Shown one piece after another: positions 23,486 through 35,889 of a DNA stretch of 64,000 nt. A program made the position numbers and the translations under genes. Under the pieces are notes generated by a model. That model was not told the DNA's origin, searched no databases, and saw nothing but the letters and a program-made list of their open reading frames with translations. Source of the DNA: Temnopleurus reevesii (Eukaryota > Echinodermata > Echinoidea > Temnopleuroida > Temnopleuridae); contig BQKZ01000989.1 of assembly GCA_036244855.1 (NCBI GenBank), positions 50,945 to 114,944 on the forward strand, written 5' to 3'. Each line of letters opens with the position of its first letter. The first letter of the stretch is position 1.

Positions 23486-25659
23486 AGAGGGGGAGAGCGA
23501 CCAGTGCATGCGTGGCGGCTGTTGCATGCACCATCGCTCACCGCATTTGACTGAAAGCCGCGGTTAATATACGGAGAGGAGAGCTGAGGAGTGCCGACAG
23601 GCCTGTGCGGGGGTATAGGAGGGGTGCAGCTTTCGTAGAGTATTAAAGCCGTATTCTTTTTTTTTTTGGTTTGCCATCGAGCAATGTGAAAGTAGTAAAA
23701 AGATGGAATGCCTAGTATAGACAGTAGACTTAAAATGTAACATAAAAGACTTACAATTTTCTTTTTATTATATAAAGTATGTATCGTCGTATATGTATTG
23801 TATTTTCTTTGTTGTTGTTGTATTTGTCGGCCCATCCAACACAAGCTTTGCTTCTGGATCTGCGCCCTTTTCCTTCAATTTGTTTACGTACCTTAATGAT
23901 TCATGTTCTAATTATCCCATAATTTGATTACAATTGTAAATTACTACACTGTACATCACTGATTTATTTGATGGAAAAAAAATGTTATTTTGAATTGACT
24001 TGAATTGACAATGTAATATAAAAGGTGCGATTGAATAGCAATCGTAAATTTATAGGAAAATGTGCACCATTTACATTAGATTAATTTTTAATTCATCGTA
24101 TCTCTAAGTGTTATTCAGGACCCGGCCTGTTGTGTTTAGTTCACATCGATATTTTATACATAATGTTGTACTACCAGAAAAGTGTCGAAAACACCATCGA
24201 CGAGCTACGTCGATTGTAGTCTAACACCAAAATGGAATAAAACGTAGCCTAATAATTCTAACATCGAAATATATTAAAAGTAAATGCTTCTTGCATATAG
24301 CATATCTTTGTTAGATATGAACGTATTAAATTGATTGGTAATACGGTATTCACAGTTCATGTGATTCGATTTTTTTTCAATTACTTATTTTTTTTCCCCA
24401 ATAGCCTATATGAAGGTTGGGGGAACTAATTGATCAGGGTTTTTTAATAAATATATTGATAGTTTGAGTGATTGATCACTACATTAATAAGTAGATAAAA
24501 TGATCAAACATACATCGACACAAACGTCTATTTTAGCATGATTGGAATAACGCTAAGTAAAGCATGCGTTTTATGTATGATCATTAATAATACTTTTTGT
24601 TGAATATGAGTTGCGAATACGTACTTGTCAATATACATAACGAAAAATACATTCATTTAATACATATTTGTGCATGTGTTTTAAAAATGCTATTTCGGCA
24701 ATACAAGACGCATTTATTATAACTGTCATGCACGTATTCCATTAAAATGAGCTATAATAGTATGATGATTTGTGAGTTTTTTCTCCCCTAATGAGGCAAT
24801 AAACGGCAACACGAGTATATGCACATGTTTGTGTGTAATATGCGTTTCATAATCATATGGAAAGATAGCCTTGCCATTTGTTTCTTTCACAATACAAGAA
24901 TTTCGCTTGATTTGCTATTTTTATCGAGGCATCTCAAACCTTTGCTAATTATTGATTTTGGACGGGAAGCAAAATAATAATTGATTTTAAAGCGTAATCC
25001 TAATTCTGGTGAAGAAATACAATTTGGATATAAAAACGATTGCAACCAATCCTGAATTGTTTATCATACTCCAGACAGCATGGGCTTGATTAAACGATGA
25101 CATAAAACATTGTCCATCACACTCTACATTATTATCGTTCCATCTCATATATTTCTCTCGGAAAATTCGAACGCGTTACACTATAGGAGAAGCATCTTTC
25201 ATAAATGCAAGATGGCGGATTATGGATGCTATTTTTAGCAGAGAAGGCGAACGGAGATCACAAAAAAGAGGGAAAATGAAGATGCAGCTGCGTCCAAAAT
25301 TTAGGACATTTGCAGAAAAGGAAAGAGAACATTATAATGGATTCGTGTCAGGTACGCTAGGGTAGGAGAGTATTAAAAAGAGGTCAGCGCACTTATGGGG
25401 CCCCCGCTTAGTGTTCCTGTATGGGTCAGTTTCCACTCCCTTACATGGGTATTTTATTTCAAACATTCTTCTTTCACTAAAAATACTATTCCCGGGTGAT
25501 TTCATGTCATCAAATCCTCTTGCTCTCGATATTGCTTATATCCTGCACGCAATTCGTTCTCTATAACGGCATTCGTAGCCATGGCTATAACATATAGGAG
25601 TTACCATTGGAGTAGTCTCGTTGCCGTCATTCTGTTGTGTTTACTATTAATACTATATT
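23486..25659. other. Unique AT-rich sequence, no gene seen
   Basis: Includes a T-run near 23657 and the YY1-type motif at 25208. No exon recognised. Confidence 0.55.
25208..25218 (+). promoter_or_regulatory. YY1-type motif
   Basis: CAAGATGGCGG, matching the YY1 core, followed by ATTATGG. No exon is recognised next to it. Confidence 0.35.
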
Positions 25660-25925
25660 TACGATTATTACTATTACTATATCTACGATTATTACTATTA
25701 CTACTACTGCTACTACTACTACTACTACTACATCTGCTGATACTACTACTACTACTACTGCTGCTGCTACTACTGCTACTTCTACTATTACTAAATCTAC
25801 TCCTAGTACTACTACTGATAATAATAATAGTGATAATAGCAATGAGATGAAGAAGAGACATAAGAAAATATAGGAGAAAAAGAAAAAAGGGAGGAGAAGG
25901 AAGAGGAGGAGAAATAGAAGAAGGA
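25660..25925. repeat. CTA/TAC-rich microsatellite with a purine-rich 3' side
   Basis: Imperfect (TAC)n with TGC interruptions to about 25800, then AATAAT and GAAGAAGAG tracts. Four overlapping ORFs of Leu, Ser, Val or Thr composition are artefacts of the triplet repeat. Confidence 0.95.
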
Positions 25926-27375
25926 ATAATTTATCTATTATTATCATTACCCCCGTTTACAGGAATCAGACACCTGTATAGATGCAAATTTTAATTCATA
26001 CACGTAAGATACAGAATCACCACCGTTGTTGCAAAACATGCTATGGTTTAAGAGAACTTTTCTAGAATACTGCACTTTTTAGTAGACATTAACCGTAGCT
26101 CATGGATTGGGCTAATCGGCCGTCATGTTTCACATTTTATGAGAATCTATGAGGAGCTATCAAAACAGAAAAAAATTAAGAAAAAAAAAGCACTGTTTCT
26201 GGTTCTAAGTTTAATGGCAGTGGATTATAGTGCGTTAGAGCAACGTGTTTCCGTTTCACGTGCTTAATACATTGACTTATGAGAGTGAATTATAAGCGCT
26301 GCCCAGACAGTATGATTATATAAATAGAAGATTATTAACTCTTAGCATCGCAAGTTATTCCAAATTTTGATATAATTAAATATATTAGGGTTAAGCTTGT
26401 CAAGCATAACAACACTCTTAGGGTATGTTGCTCAAAATTAACTGCAGATCAACTGCAACTTTACAAATTGTAACGCGCATTTCCATTCGCGCGCGATATG
26501 CGCATTTAACAAGACGCGCATGAAACAATGATTTTGATTGGCACATTCAGATCAATTGCAACTTACGATCAATTGCAACTTTTGAGCAACACCCCCTTAG
26601 AAGATCGGACAATATACTGTCTACATAATATATAAACTTCTCGACAACTTTGTACTTTTTCACAGATGCTAATCGTTCAGGAATATGCATGAGGTTTATT
26701 TGCAAATGAATCCAAGGCTTTCGCGACAAGTGAATCGTTGAGAGTATGGTTATGGTTGCCTTGGTAACTATTACTTTTCTTCAGCTGCTGTGTTAGTCAT
26801 GTTTTAATTTGGACCTCATGTATATTCCGGAACGATTAAAATGCTGTCAGCCGACACAAGCATCAGTTCCAATCTTATCAACTTCTGTGCACTTTTCAGC
26901 CAAAACAAGCAAACTGTCAACATCGGCTGGATATATAAAACAAAAAACGATTGTAAGGACAGGACTTAGCAGATTATTTCAATTAAAAATTTTGCACCAT
27001 TAGTTTTGAGAGTAAAGGGTCTACATCAGTACAGTCTCGCAAAGAATGCTGCTATATTAATATTATATATATAACGTAATTCCTTGTATTTATTTTGTGA
27101 TAATGGAATCAATAAAATACATGGATATAAAAATAACACATTATAAGAATTACATAAATATGAAACAAGGAAATATTTTCTGGGCCAAGTGTAGTTATAT
27201 CACATCAGTTTGTTTTATTGCCCTTTTAATCTCTTTAAATAAATACTTTATACAGGTATATATTTAGATATAGTAAGAGTTATTTTTATGGATCTAGAAC
27301 AGAAAATAGGCAGAATATATGGTTTAACTATAAGAAGATTATAATATGGGGTCGAAATAATAGGGAGACGTACCA
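25926..27375. other. Unique AT-rich sequence around one MITE
   Basis: No gene recognised outside the element at 26418-26599. Confidence 0.55.
26418..26599. mobile_element. MITE with TTAGGG(T/G)(A/G)TGTTGCTCAAAA ends
   Basis: The left end TTAGGGTATGTTGCTCAAAA and right end TTTTGAGCAACACCCCCTTA are inverse, with internal GATCAACTGCAACTT/GATCAATTGCAACTT motifs. The centre is rich in GCGCAT and ATGCGC. Flanking TTA or TA could be the target duplication. Confidence 0.82.
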
Positions 27376-27643
27376 TAAGGCCGACTCACATCTTTGCGTT
27401 TTTAGTCTACGTTGGCCCAGCTTTTGTTTTAATATAGAAAAGGCTTCCCGAGCTGACAATGTACGCTGATCAGACGCTGGACCGACGTTCGGCTTGCGTT
27501 CAAGGAGAGTACGCCGAGCGTTATTCCACCATAATTATGACCTCTGTCTTTGTGCGTACAGAGAGCGTTTTTAATCTACGAAAAAACAACAAAAAACCGC
27601 TGGGTCAACGCAGGCTAAAAACGCAAAGGTGTGAGTTGACTCT
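27376..27643. mobile_element. MITE family PAL-4, copy 1
   Basis: Inverted ends AAGGCCGACTCACATCTTTG and CGCAAAGGTGTGAGTTGACT, the stem continuing through CGTTTTTAG/CTAAAAACG. The interior has GTACGCTGATCAGACGCTGG. Second copy at 63509-63763. ORFs here belong to the element's arms and are not genes. Confidence 0.88.
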
Positions 27644-29578
27644 TTTATTCGCAGTATCGAGAAGATATTTTTTTTCAGAAGCAGAGTTTGGTTTTAACTG
27701 GAGCGAATAATGAAAATCTTACACAGCACTGTATCAACACAATCGAGATCAGACCGCGCGCTGCCAATTACCAACGATTTTGCAAGATCAATAAGTAATG
27801 ATTAATCAAACTATTTCCTTCCTTTTCTCCTGCAACGTTTTGTTCACAGACAAGGCGGCAATTATGAGCGTTGGATCGTTATCAATCGATACGTCAGGAA
27901 TCGCATTCATGTGTTGTTTCCATAGTAACCAAACACTGATTTGAGTCTTTTATTACGGTGCGCTACTGGCAAAAAGGACGTATCGAATTGCATGTCTGAT
28001 ATTTATCCAAATTATTGTTTGTCTTTAAAGAAAAAAAAACATTCTATCATCTATTTCATCTTCGCTCTATTCATGTTGTTGAAGGGGAAAATATATTTAT
28101 ATAATGATTATATTAGAATGTGAACTATAAAATCTATTAAATGGCGCTTCCATCGAGTCAGTAATTAATTTTTTAATCTAGTAGCTCTAAAACATTGCTG
28201 AAAATAATATTCCTTTGAGTACCTTTTTTCAATTCATGTTACGGTTTGATAAACATGTGATGCTTTATATAGGTACGCATTGTTATAAGTTATTGAGATC
28301 AATTTAACAAAAATTGGGAAATGAATATGTCAAGGACAGCAATTGTGCGATATTCTTAGACATTGATATTGGTACATGGTTTGGGAAAAGCATCTACAGA
28401 TAAGAAAATTGCACCCCTAAAGAAAAATTAAAATGGAAGAAAATATATAAATTAAGTCTGAATAGTGAAACGTTCCTCACGGCCTACAGCCGAGGGGTTG
28501 TAACCCACCAGTGTGTGCGTTTGAAAACTTGGTAATCAGGCATGAATTGTTGAAACAACGTGCTTCACGAGGGGAAATGCTAGATGTAGATCAAGGCCCG
28601 AGCGAGAAATTTCTCTCAAAATGCAATTACGAGTTGGCAAGATGGCGGACTAAGAGCAGAGGTGAAAAGCAAAGAACATGAAATTTTGTTCTTAACGCGA
28701 CCTTGATGAGACAGACGACATCGAAGTCAGAGAATTTATTAGAGTATTGTAGAGACCCGGTTTTCCCCGCCAATTATTCTTGTGGAACGTATTATAGACA
28801 TGGGTTGAAATGATCTAGGAAGAGAATTTCTAACCTGATAAATACGGTAGCTCTTTTGTCAAAGAGGGATTTGATGAAAGATATAAGTGATACAAAGTTT
28901 TCTGTAACATATATTTCTTTTAAATCCATCATCTTTCATAAGGACAAAAATGTATTCTCTACAATTATTTTCTTACTATACTTCTAGACCGGTCATCATT
29001 TCGCCTGCAAGCCTCTTACGAAAAAAAATAAAGATTCCCCGATCAGGAAAGGATTCTCTTTACCTAGGTAGAGTAAAGTAAAACAGGACACACTTCTTGC
29101 GACAAGAAATTGTCGACATTTCTGGTTTGGAAAAATCGCGAGTATCTATTTGGAAGGACCAAGTATTAACCGTTAGACCAAATAATGACCCCCACAAAAG
29201 GATAATTGTGGCAAATATCTATTTTATTAGCTTGATTGTACATTGTGTGTGATAAGTCAATGCAACTCTAAAATTAAACGCACACACTTATGATCAGTAA
29301 TCAAATTTATCTCGACATGTCATCAGTAGTTCTTGGCAGGGCAATTACGCTCTCCCGAGGGATATCGTGATGATTTGCTCTATCTAGACGACGATCAACA
29401 TTCTGACATCTATTTCTGTACTAATGCAACACCAAAAATTGTTAGGGGTTACCTTTGAATGGCTTCACATTATTATCAGATTATGGGCCAATTTTTCAGG
29501 ATGTTTAGTGGAACGAGATAATATATCATGATCATGCAACACTGAAATCACTGTGAAAAAGTGTAATAATATCTCCTA
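27644..29578. other. Unique AT-rich sequence, no gene seen
   Basis: Contains the YY1-type motif at 28638. Nothing coding recognised. Confidence 0.55.
28638..28648 (+). promoter_or_regulatory. YY1-type motif
   Basis: CAAGATGGCGG followed by ACTAAG. No exon is recognised next to it. Confidence 0.35.
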
Positions 29579-29800
29579 TTTACCCAGGGTAGCCACTTTC
29601 AGCTGTACGCTGTTCTTCCAGGAGCCCTGCATAACATAACGTTATCATTACCCTTCTCCATTCTTAAATGCCGAGCGCCCGGCAAGGAGGAAGATGGTCC
29701 CATTTTTATAAGTCTTTTGTATGACTCGGTTGGGGATCGAACCCACGACATTCCGTTTATGGGGCATACACTCTACCACTGAGCTACACATGTCCCGTTT
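29579..29800 (-). mobile_element. tRNA-derived SINE, family A, minus strand
   Basis: Reverse complement of the element at 6447-6695. The tail end TACCCAGGGTAGCCAC is at the left and the tRNA-like head, with ACTCTACCACTGAGCTACAC, is at the right near 29770-29790. Several point differences but nearly full length. Confidence 0.88.
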
Positions 29801-31636
29801 GACGGTGTGCTGTGTTTGATGGCATGCAAGACAGTTGCATATAGAACATTTCAAGAAATATGAACTTGATATAAAGATTTATCCGCAGACTTAGTAGTGA
29901 ATCATAACGTTTTTTTTGTGTTGTGTATGTTAAGAATGGTGAATATATTTGTATAGTGTATCGTTTATTAAAAGATGCACATTTGCACTATCGCAGTTTG
30001 TCGATAAAATGTTATATACGTTTAAAGATGGTCTCCTTTCTTTGAAATGTTAGTTAAACTTAATGTTAAAGTGAACATACGACACTTATTTTACAAGAAA
30101 AATATAACCACAATAATAAATTCAGGAGACAATGAAATGCAAGCAATCACTAATAAGTCTACACCACATTGACGTATTCGGAAATGGCTAAAAGTCGATC
30201 AGAACTGTCTCGTACTCTTTCTCCATGCTAATTGTAAAAAAAAAATCACCTGTGCTGTGTTTATCAAGGCTGACCGTAAAGGTATGCATGACTCTACGAA
30301 CGACTGGTGACCATTTCTCCGGTGTGATTCAACAGCAGGAGTTATAATTGAGTGCAGGGAGATGTTTCACCAAGATAAGAAAGACTTTACGCACGACTTG
30401 ACGTTCGACTGGTACCCCTTCTTGCGCGTAATCATTCATAATATTACGCGCATTCAGCGCAAGAAGGGATACCAGTCGTACGTAAACTCGTGCGTAATGT
30501 CTTTCTTATCTTGGTGAAACACCTCCCAGGATGGGGTCACCAGTCACTGAGTAATGCGTACATCTACGGACAGCGTTACGTAACACAATCAAGAAGGACA
30601 AATTTCCATATCATAAGCCAAATTAAAGATTTTATAGTCAACGTGTCATTCTTTTTATTATTTCTCCTTCCTCCGGTCGTGTCACGCGATGCATGCATAG
30701 TATGATGTCAAGGAACGTTGACTTTACACATCTATATTCATCTTTCTAGTACTCTAGACAATCTCAAGATTTCATTCTTGATAGACACTCCTCGAAACAT
30801 GATTAACACTTGAGTAGCATCATAAGCACTGGACCTTAGATGCAAAGTGCATCACACTGACTGGGTCATGGATAAAACATACATGCACTGTGAGCTTAAT
30901 GGACAAAGGATTTTGGACAAAGTAAAGAAGTTCATTCAATAATTCAATAATTTTTGCATTGTGGATAAACAGTGATTGACAACGTTCATTCAAGCATTCA
31001 CAGTAACTACATACCATATGCTACATACGCAGAAAAAGAATTTTCGCCCCTCATACTCTTCTTATAAATGCGAAACACGAATGGCACTGCGAAAAAGGGT
31101 GGGTTGTACTTACTTTTGTGTACATGAAGCTATTGTGAAAGCTTGAATGTATTTGTTTACTTTGTCCAAAATTCTTTGCACCCCTCTGCCCGCAGTGATG
31201 TCAACCAGAGGTAGTATTCAATATCTTTTTTTTCAATACTCTTTCGTTTTGTAAGGGGGGTACTAAAATATAGACTGATAGATATCTGTATGCAGAATAT
31301 AATGCAATGAACAAGTCTCCATGGAAACTTCAATTGTCCTCAGGTATACTAGAACAAATGTTTTCGACTATGGGAACACACCTGCCCATTTGTATGGGTA
31401 TGTTTACCTCGTTTTCTTTTTTAAGATAGGTGAATAAATAAAAGGTTTTGAGTTAGATGGATAATGCCGATAGTTTTATGTTTTGAGTTAGCACTCACGT
31501 ATATTGAGTTTAGTATCCTTCATGAAAACTTAGGTCATTTTCAAATCACTTCAAATCTCATGTACATGTTTATCATCAATGATCCTTTATCATTCCAATA
31601 CGATCCGTTCTACTCTAAAGTAGATGTGAAACAAGT
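29801..31636. other. Unique sequence around PAL-3 copy 1
   Basis: GGACAAAG-type fragments at about 30900 (+) and 31160 (-) relate to the array at 33092-33760. Confidence 0.5.
30358..30527. mobile_element. Long-hairpin MITE, family PAL-3, copy 1
   Basis: Ends GGGAGATGTTTCACCAAGAT and ATCTTGGTGAAACACCTCCC are inverse, and the pairing continues inward through AAGAAAGAC, the TACGCACGA/TCGTGCGTA segment and CCCTTCTTGCGC/GCGCAAGAAGGG to a small AT loop. Nearly the whole element folds as one stem. Second copy at 49969-50138. Confidence 0.9.
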
Positions 31637-31836
31637 CGTCCGTGTTTTCACGATGTGACGGGAGCCAGAGAGTATTGTTACACAAACTGAGTTACAAAAC
31701 CATTGAAACGTGTCCTTCAATAGAACTAATACGTTGTTCAATATGATGCCCGTTGAATTGGCGCTATGTCGGGATTTACTTGTCTTCATGCGACAATACC
31801 CTTTGGATTACGTCACTTCTTGAAAACACGGACGAA
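31637..31836. mobile_element. Palindromic MITE, family PAL-2, copy 2
   Basis: Inverted ends GTCCGTGTTTTCACGATGTG at the left and CTTCTTGAAAACACGGACGA at the right, interior TTGGCGCTATGTCGGGATTT. It is the reverse complement of the copy at 15456-15652. Confidence 0.85.
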
Positions 31837-33091
31837 GTGGGTCCCACAACATAGATATTCCAAATCAATCGATTGTAAATCATGTACTTACATTTTTGCA
31901 ATTAATCGCGATTGATTCTATCTATTTCTATATGTTACAGGGCCCCCGTAATGTTTTCCCACAGGCATAAAGGTACGAAGAATATGCTACATACTGAAAT
32001 AATCACGCTGCAATCAGAACAAATGAAATTCTGCGGAATTTTGTTTCGGACCAGGAATAAACAAAGAAGCTTGAAGATACCATAAATGAAATGTAGCATA
32101 TAAGAACAACACGTTCGCTCGCAGAAGCACGCCGTCTACTTAACTTGTAGATTCGATGAAAGACTTCTATCCATCCCACGCCAGGTGGATTGCCCTAACA
32201 AGCTAAGTATCACAACCCCCAACCTTCTTCTTACACTTGATCAAGATCAAATCAAGAATCTCTAATGGAAATACCCGGTGATTTAAATTCGTCCTACCAC
32301 GGTTTCCGCTTTCGTGACTGTCTACACGGTTAGAAAAAAGTGAGTTCTTAAAGGGTTCATCATACTGGTTCGGTTTGGAACGGTTATAACGGATCGGACG
32401 ATCCGTGCCAAAGTTATGATTTTCACACCTTTTGTTTCCACCTCTGATTGATATCATTGAATTAGCAACTTTGGTGCCAGTATAGCCCCGGTCACATAGA
32501 ACCCCAGAAGCAACACGATTCACCCCGACTCGTTGTTCTGAGTCGGGGTGAATCGTGTTGCTTCCGGGGTCCTATCTGACCGGGGCTTAAGGCGAACTCT
32601 CCATTTAGTTTGTATATACATTACTTTAAAAAATGTCTCAATATCATATTTCAATGAGAAATCATGATGTATTTCCAAAATCTTGCTGACTTGATGTGGC
32701 TATATCGTATTCAAAAAGGAAAAAAATGTATATTTTTCTTGAAAAAGAGAAAAACGTGTTATTTTGTGTACTTTCCAATACCCCCAGAAAACTATCACAA
32801 CTATAAATTCATAAGGTTTGCGATATTTTACAAAAGTTAATATTTCCATTCGGCGTTTTCCATTTTATATCAGAATTCCTGTGAGAAGTCAATTTCACAT
32901 AATTTGTATGAATAATAAAATCGCGTTAATCATTACCAAAAAGCTTTACTTATTTCCCATTTATACTTTGCCATCAAAAAATGTTCCCATCCTCACTCAA
33001 CTGTAGACATGTCTTACTTAATAACATAATGGCTTTGGGGTCCGCTGTTGAATGTTATTGGGCTAACGTCTTTCACCCCGCAATCCTCCAG
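31837..33091. other. Unique AT-rich sequence around PAL-1 copy 5
   Basis: No gene recognised. Confidence 0.55.
32485..32586. mobile_element. Palindromic MITE, family PAL-1, copy 5, near-perfect hairpin
   Basis: Arms 32485-32531 and 32540-32586 pair at 44 of 47 positions around an 8-base loop. The central spacer of about 30 bp present in the other four copies is missing, which shortens the element to about 102 bp. Confidence 0.92.
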
Positions 33092-33760
33092 GAATTACTT
33101 GCGTGATCTTGTGATGAGTAAAGGTTACAGCCAGATGCTCATCCCTCGAAGAGTCTCTTCAAATCTTGATTCTGATTCGAAAGTAGCACAGTGAGAAGAA
33201 CGGACAAGGAAATTGGACAAAGTGAACAACTTCCATTTAATCCTTTACAATATACGAATTACTTTCGTGATCTTGTGATGAGTAAATGTTACAGCCAAAT
33301 ACTCATCGCAAGAAGAGTCTCTTCAAATCTTGATTCTGATTCGAAAGTAGCACAGTGAGCAAAAGGGACAAGGAAATTGGACAAAGTAAACAACTTCCAT
33401 TCAATCCTTTACAATATACTAATTACTTTCGTGATATTGTGATGAATAAAGGTTACAGCCAAATGCTCATCCCACGAAGAGTCTCTTCAAAGCTTGATTC
33501 TGATTCGAAAGTAGCACAGTGAGAAGAAAGGACAAGAAAATTTGACAAAATAAATAACTTCCATTTAATCCTTTACATTAGATGCAGAATACTAATTACT
33601 TTCGTGATCTTGTGATGAGTAAAGGTTACAGCCAGATGCTCATCCCACGAAGAGTCTCTTCAAGTCTATTTCTTCAAATCTTGCTTCCGAATCGAAAGTA
33701 GCACAGAAATTGGACAACACGAACAACTTCCATTCAATCCTTCAACATTAGTTTCAGCAT
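33092..33760. repeat. Tandem array, four units of about 164-173 bp
   Basis: Units begin AATTACTT(T/G)CGTGATCTTG at about 33093, 33257, 33421 and 33594 and contain GTTACAGCCA(G/A)ATGCTCATC, GATTCGAAAGTAGCACAG and AATTGGACAAAGT. The last unit is the most diverged and ends near 33760. Related GGACAAAGT fragments occur at about 30900-30940 (+) and 31156-31190 (-). No coding potential recognised. Confidence 0.88.
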
Positions 33761-35889
33761 GCTAAATGACTTTTCTGCATCTTGTTCTGCACAGTTAGTG
33801 TATAACAGGTGTCGCACCCGCTCACTGAATAAACAGGGAAAACATTTTCCTCTGCATATTTCAGGCTATTCTAAAGGCAGGAGGGAATTTGGTTATTTTG
33901 TTTGAGATAGTTGCTCGTTTTGCTCATCATGCTCATGCAATGTGTATATTTCGATGACCAAGACAGTAACACACACACAAAAAAAGACTCGGCATCAACG
34001 ACAGACGTTCGGATAATTTACATAGAAAAAATAAAAGCGTTTTACTCCAGCCTGTTGGTTTAAAGTCGCCTGAGCTGCGTAAACGTTAGAGGCCCCTCGT
34101 GTCTGCATTATACATAGAATTTATGCGCACACATTATGTATAGGACGAGAGTGATAGGAGGCCGCAGGCTGAAGAAGCGATACCACACACCTAAGATCCG
34201 CCATATTATCTTGATAAATGGCTTCGAGTCGTCCTACCTTTCCCGAAAAAAATTCTCATCCCAGTTCTGAATATCCTTCTATTTCAATCATTCCCTTTGT
34301 CTTCTCTCTCAATCTCTATTTCAATAAAGATTCCATGCGTTCGTAAACTGTGTAGAATGGATTCAGTGGCTGTTTGTCGCCATTTTGTTTCTTTGATTTG
34401 GTCGATAGAAATTCGTTTATGTCCCTCATGATGTAAGTGAGTTGGTAATGTTCATCGATTATACGTCTCGGTTACACTTGCTGTTTTATCATTAGAAGAT
34501 TCTCAGCTCTAGTTACATCAATAGTATTTTTTTTCTAGTGCGACAATACTTCAAATGTTGATCAGTGACTGACTCGGACACGTTAATGAAGTCGAATAAT
34601 AGTAAATTAGGATAAGAGAATGGAAATTTGAGAATGCGAAATACTTAAATTGGTCAATTATTTCAACATTAATGCAAGGCAATTATCAAATTCGTCATTC
34701 CCATTGCTTGTTTGGACACAGTGTCTTGTTTACACTAACTTTGCCTTAGTATTCAACGGGTATAATCAGTGTGGACGTGTGTACCCTTTATTTGATGAAT
34801 ACAGTATAAAGTCATTAAGTGCTTGGATATTATGCGGAGGGTCCCAGTACAAATACACTGCGCAGGTGGCCGGGCTCACGACTAGATTTCCCACCGGGGC
34901 AGGCGAGGGCCATGGAGCGTTGACGGCGATGATGAGACGATTTCACTCTCCCATTGCCGAAGCTTGATTGGCGGGGGAAAAAGCGCGGGAACAAGCGATC
35001 TAGTCAAAGACGACCATCATGAATTTAACATCACCAAGTGCCAGAAACACGGAATACGCATCAAGACGCTGCGCCACTTTTCGCTGCCTCCATCACTTCA
35101 ACATATTGACATTTATGGTATTCATTATCGCGTTTGAGCACGCCGGGAATCAGCCACGGGTCTTGTCAATTTGCCCTTTTAATTACACAATTGGCTCCTG
35201 GCTCTCTTTGGGAATAGCAGCACTCGTTCGGATCTTGCTTAATCAAGGCTATGAAGACATTCATTAGTTACATTTTAGTTACTTACAAAGTCATAAGCTT
35301 CAGTCAATGATAGCAAGTCGACGTCCTTTGCTGCACAAAGTTCTACACAACATTCTATGGTATATTTACCAAACATATAATACATACTTAATAACACAAT
35401 TTCATCAAACATGTATCATAAAACAACTCCATTTTACAAGCATGTAGGTTGGTTTTGTGTGGTTGCAAAATTGGACCAAGTGGACCCTTTTTGGGACAGC
35501 TGATGGTTTGATAGCAGCATTAAAAATGTTTGTTTTCAGTGAGGCAGACCTCTGCTTGCGTGATGTATTTGTGTGGGTGTAGGCGTGAGTACGCATATCT
35601 GTGTGAGTGTGTGTATGTGTATATGTGTGCGTTGTGTGAGAGAGAGTGTGTGTGTGTGCGGGAGTCATCCGCACCCCTGCATCCCATTGTTACAGACCTG
35701 CACCCCATTGTGAACACATCGATCCCTCCACTCCCTTCAACTGAACCTCAATCGAAGCACCGCGAAGTTTAAAGGTCAACGCTTTTCCACAATCCAGAAC
35801 GCTTCAACCGCCCATTGAAGGGCATGATGAGCAAGCAAGCAAACTCTAACAGACTCTTAGAAGACAGAGGGGTATGCAGACTCTAAAAG
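33761..35889. other. Mostly unique sequence, no gene recognised
   Basis: GC rises at about 34855-35010. The ORFs at 34650-34967 and 35019-35267 (+) show no recognisable family. Confidence 0.5.
35565..35665. repeat. (GT)n-rich tract
   Basis: Interrupted GTGTGT/GAGTGT sequence. The overlapping ORFs on both strands are low complexity. Confidence 0.9.

Noticed and set aside
23428..23844. 138-codon minus-strand ORF
   Set aside because: Spans the end of the 22-23.5 kb array and unrelated T-rich sequence; the array part recurs only because the DNA is repeated.
25581..25947. Four overlapping ORFs of Leu, Ser, Val or Thr runs
   Set aside because: All derive from the CTA/TAC trinucleotide repeat; every frame is open on both strands.
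27459..27710. 83-codon ORF
   Set aside because: Lies largely within the MITE at 27376-27643 and its arms.
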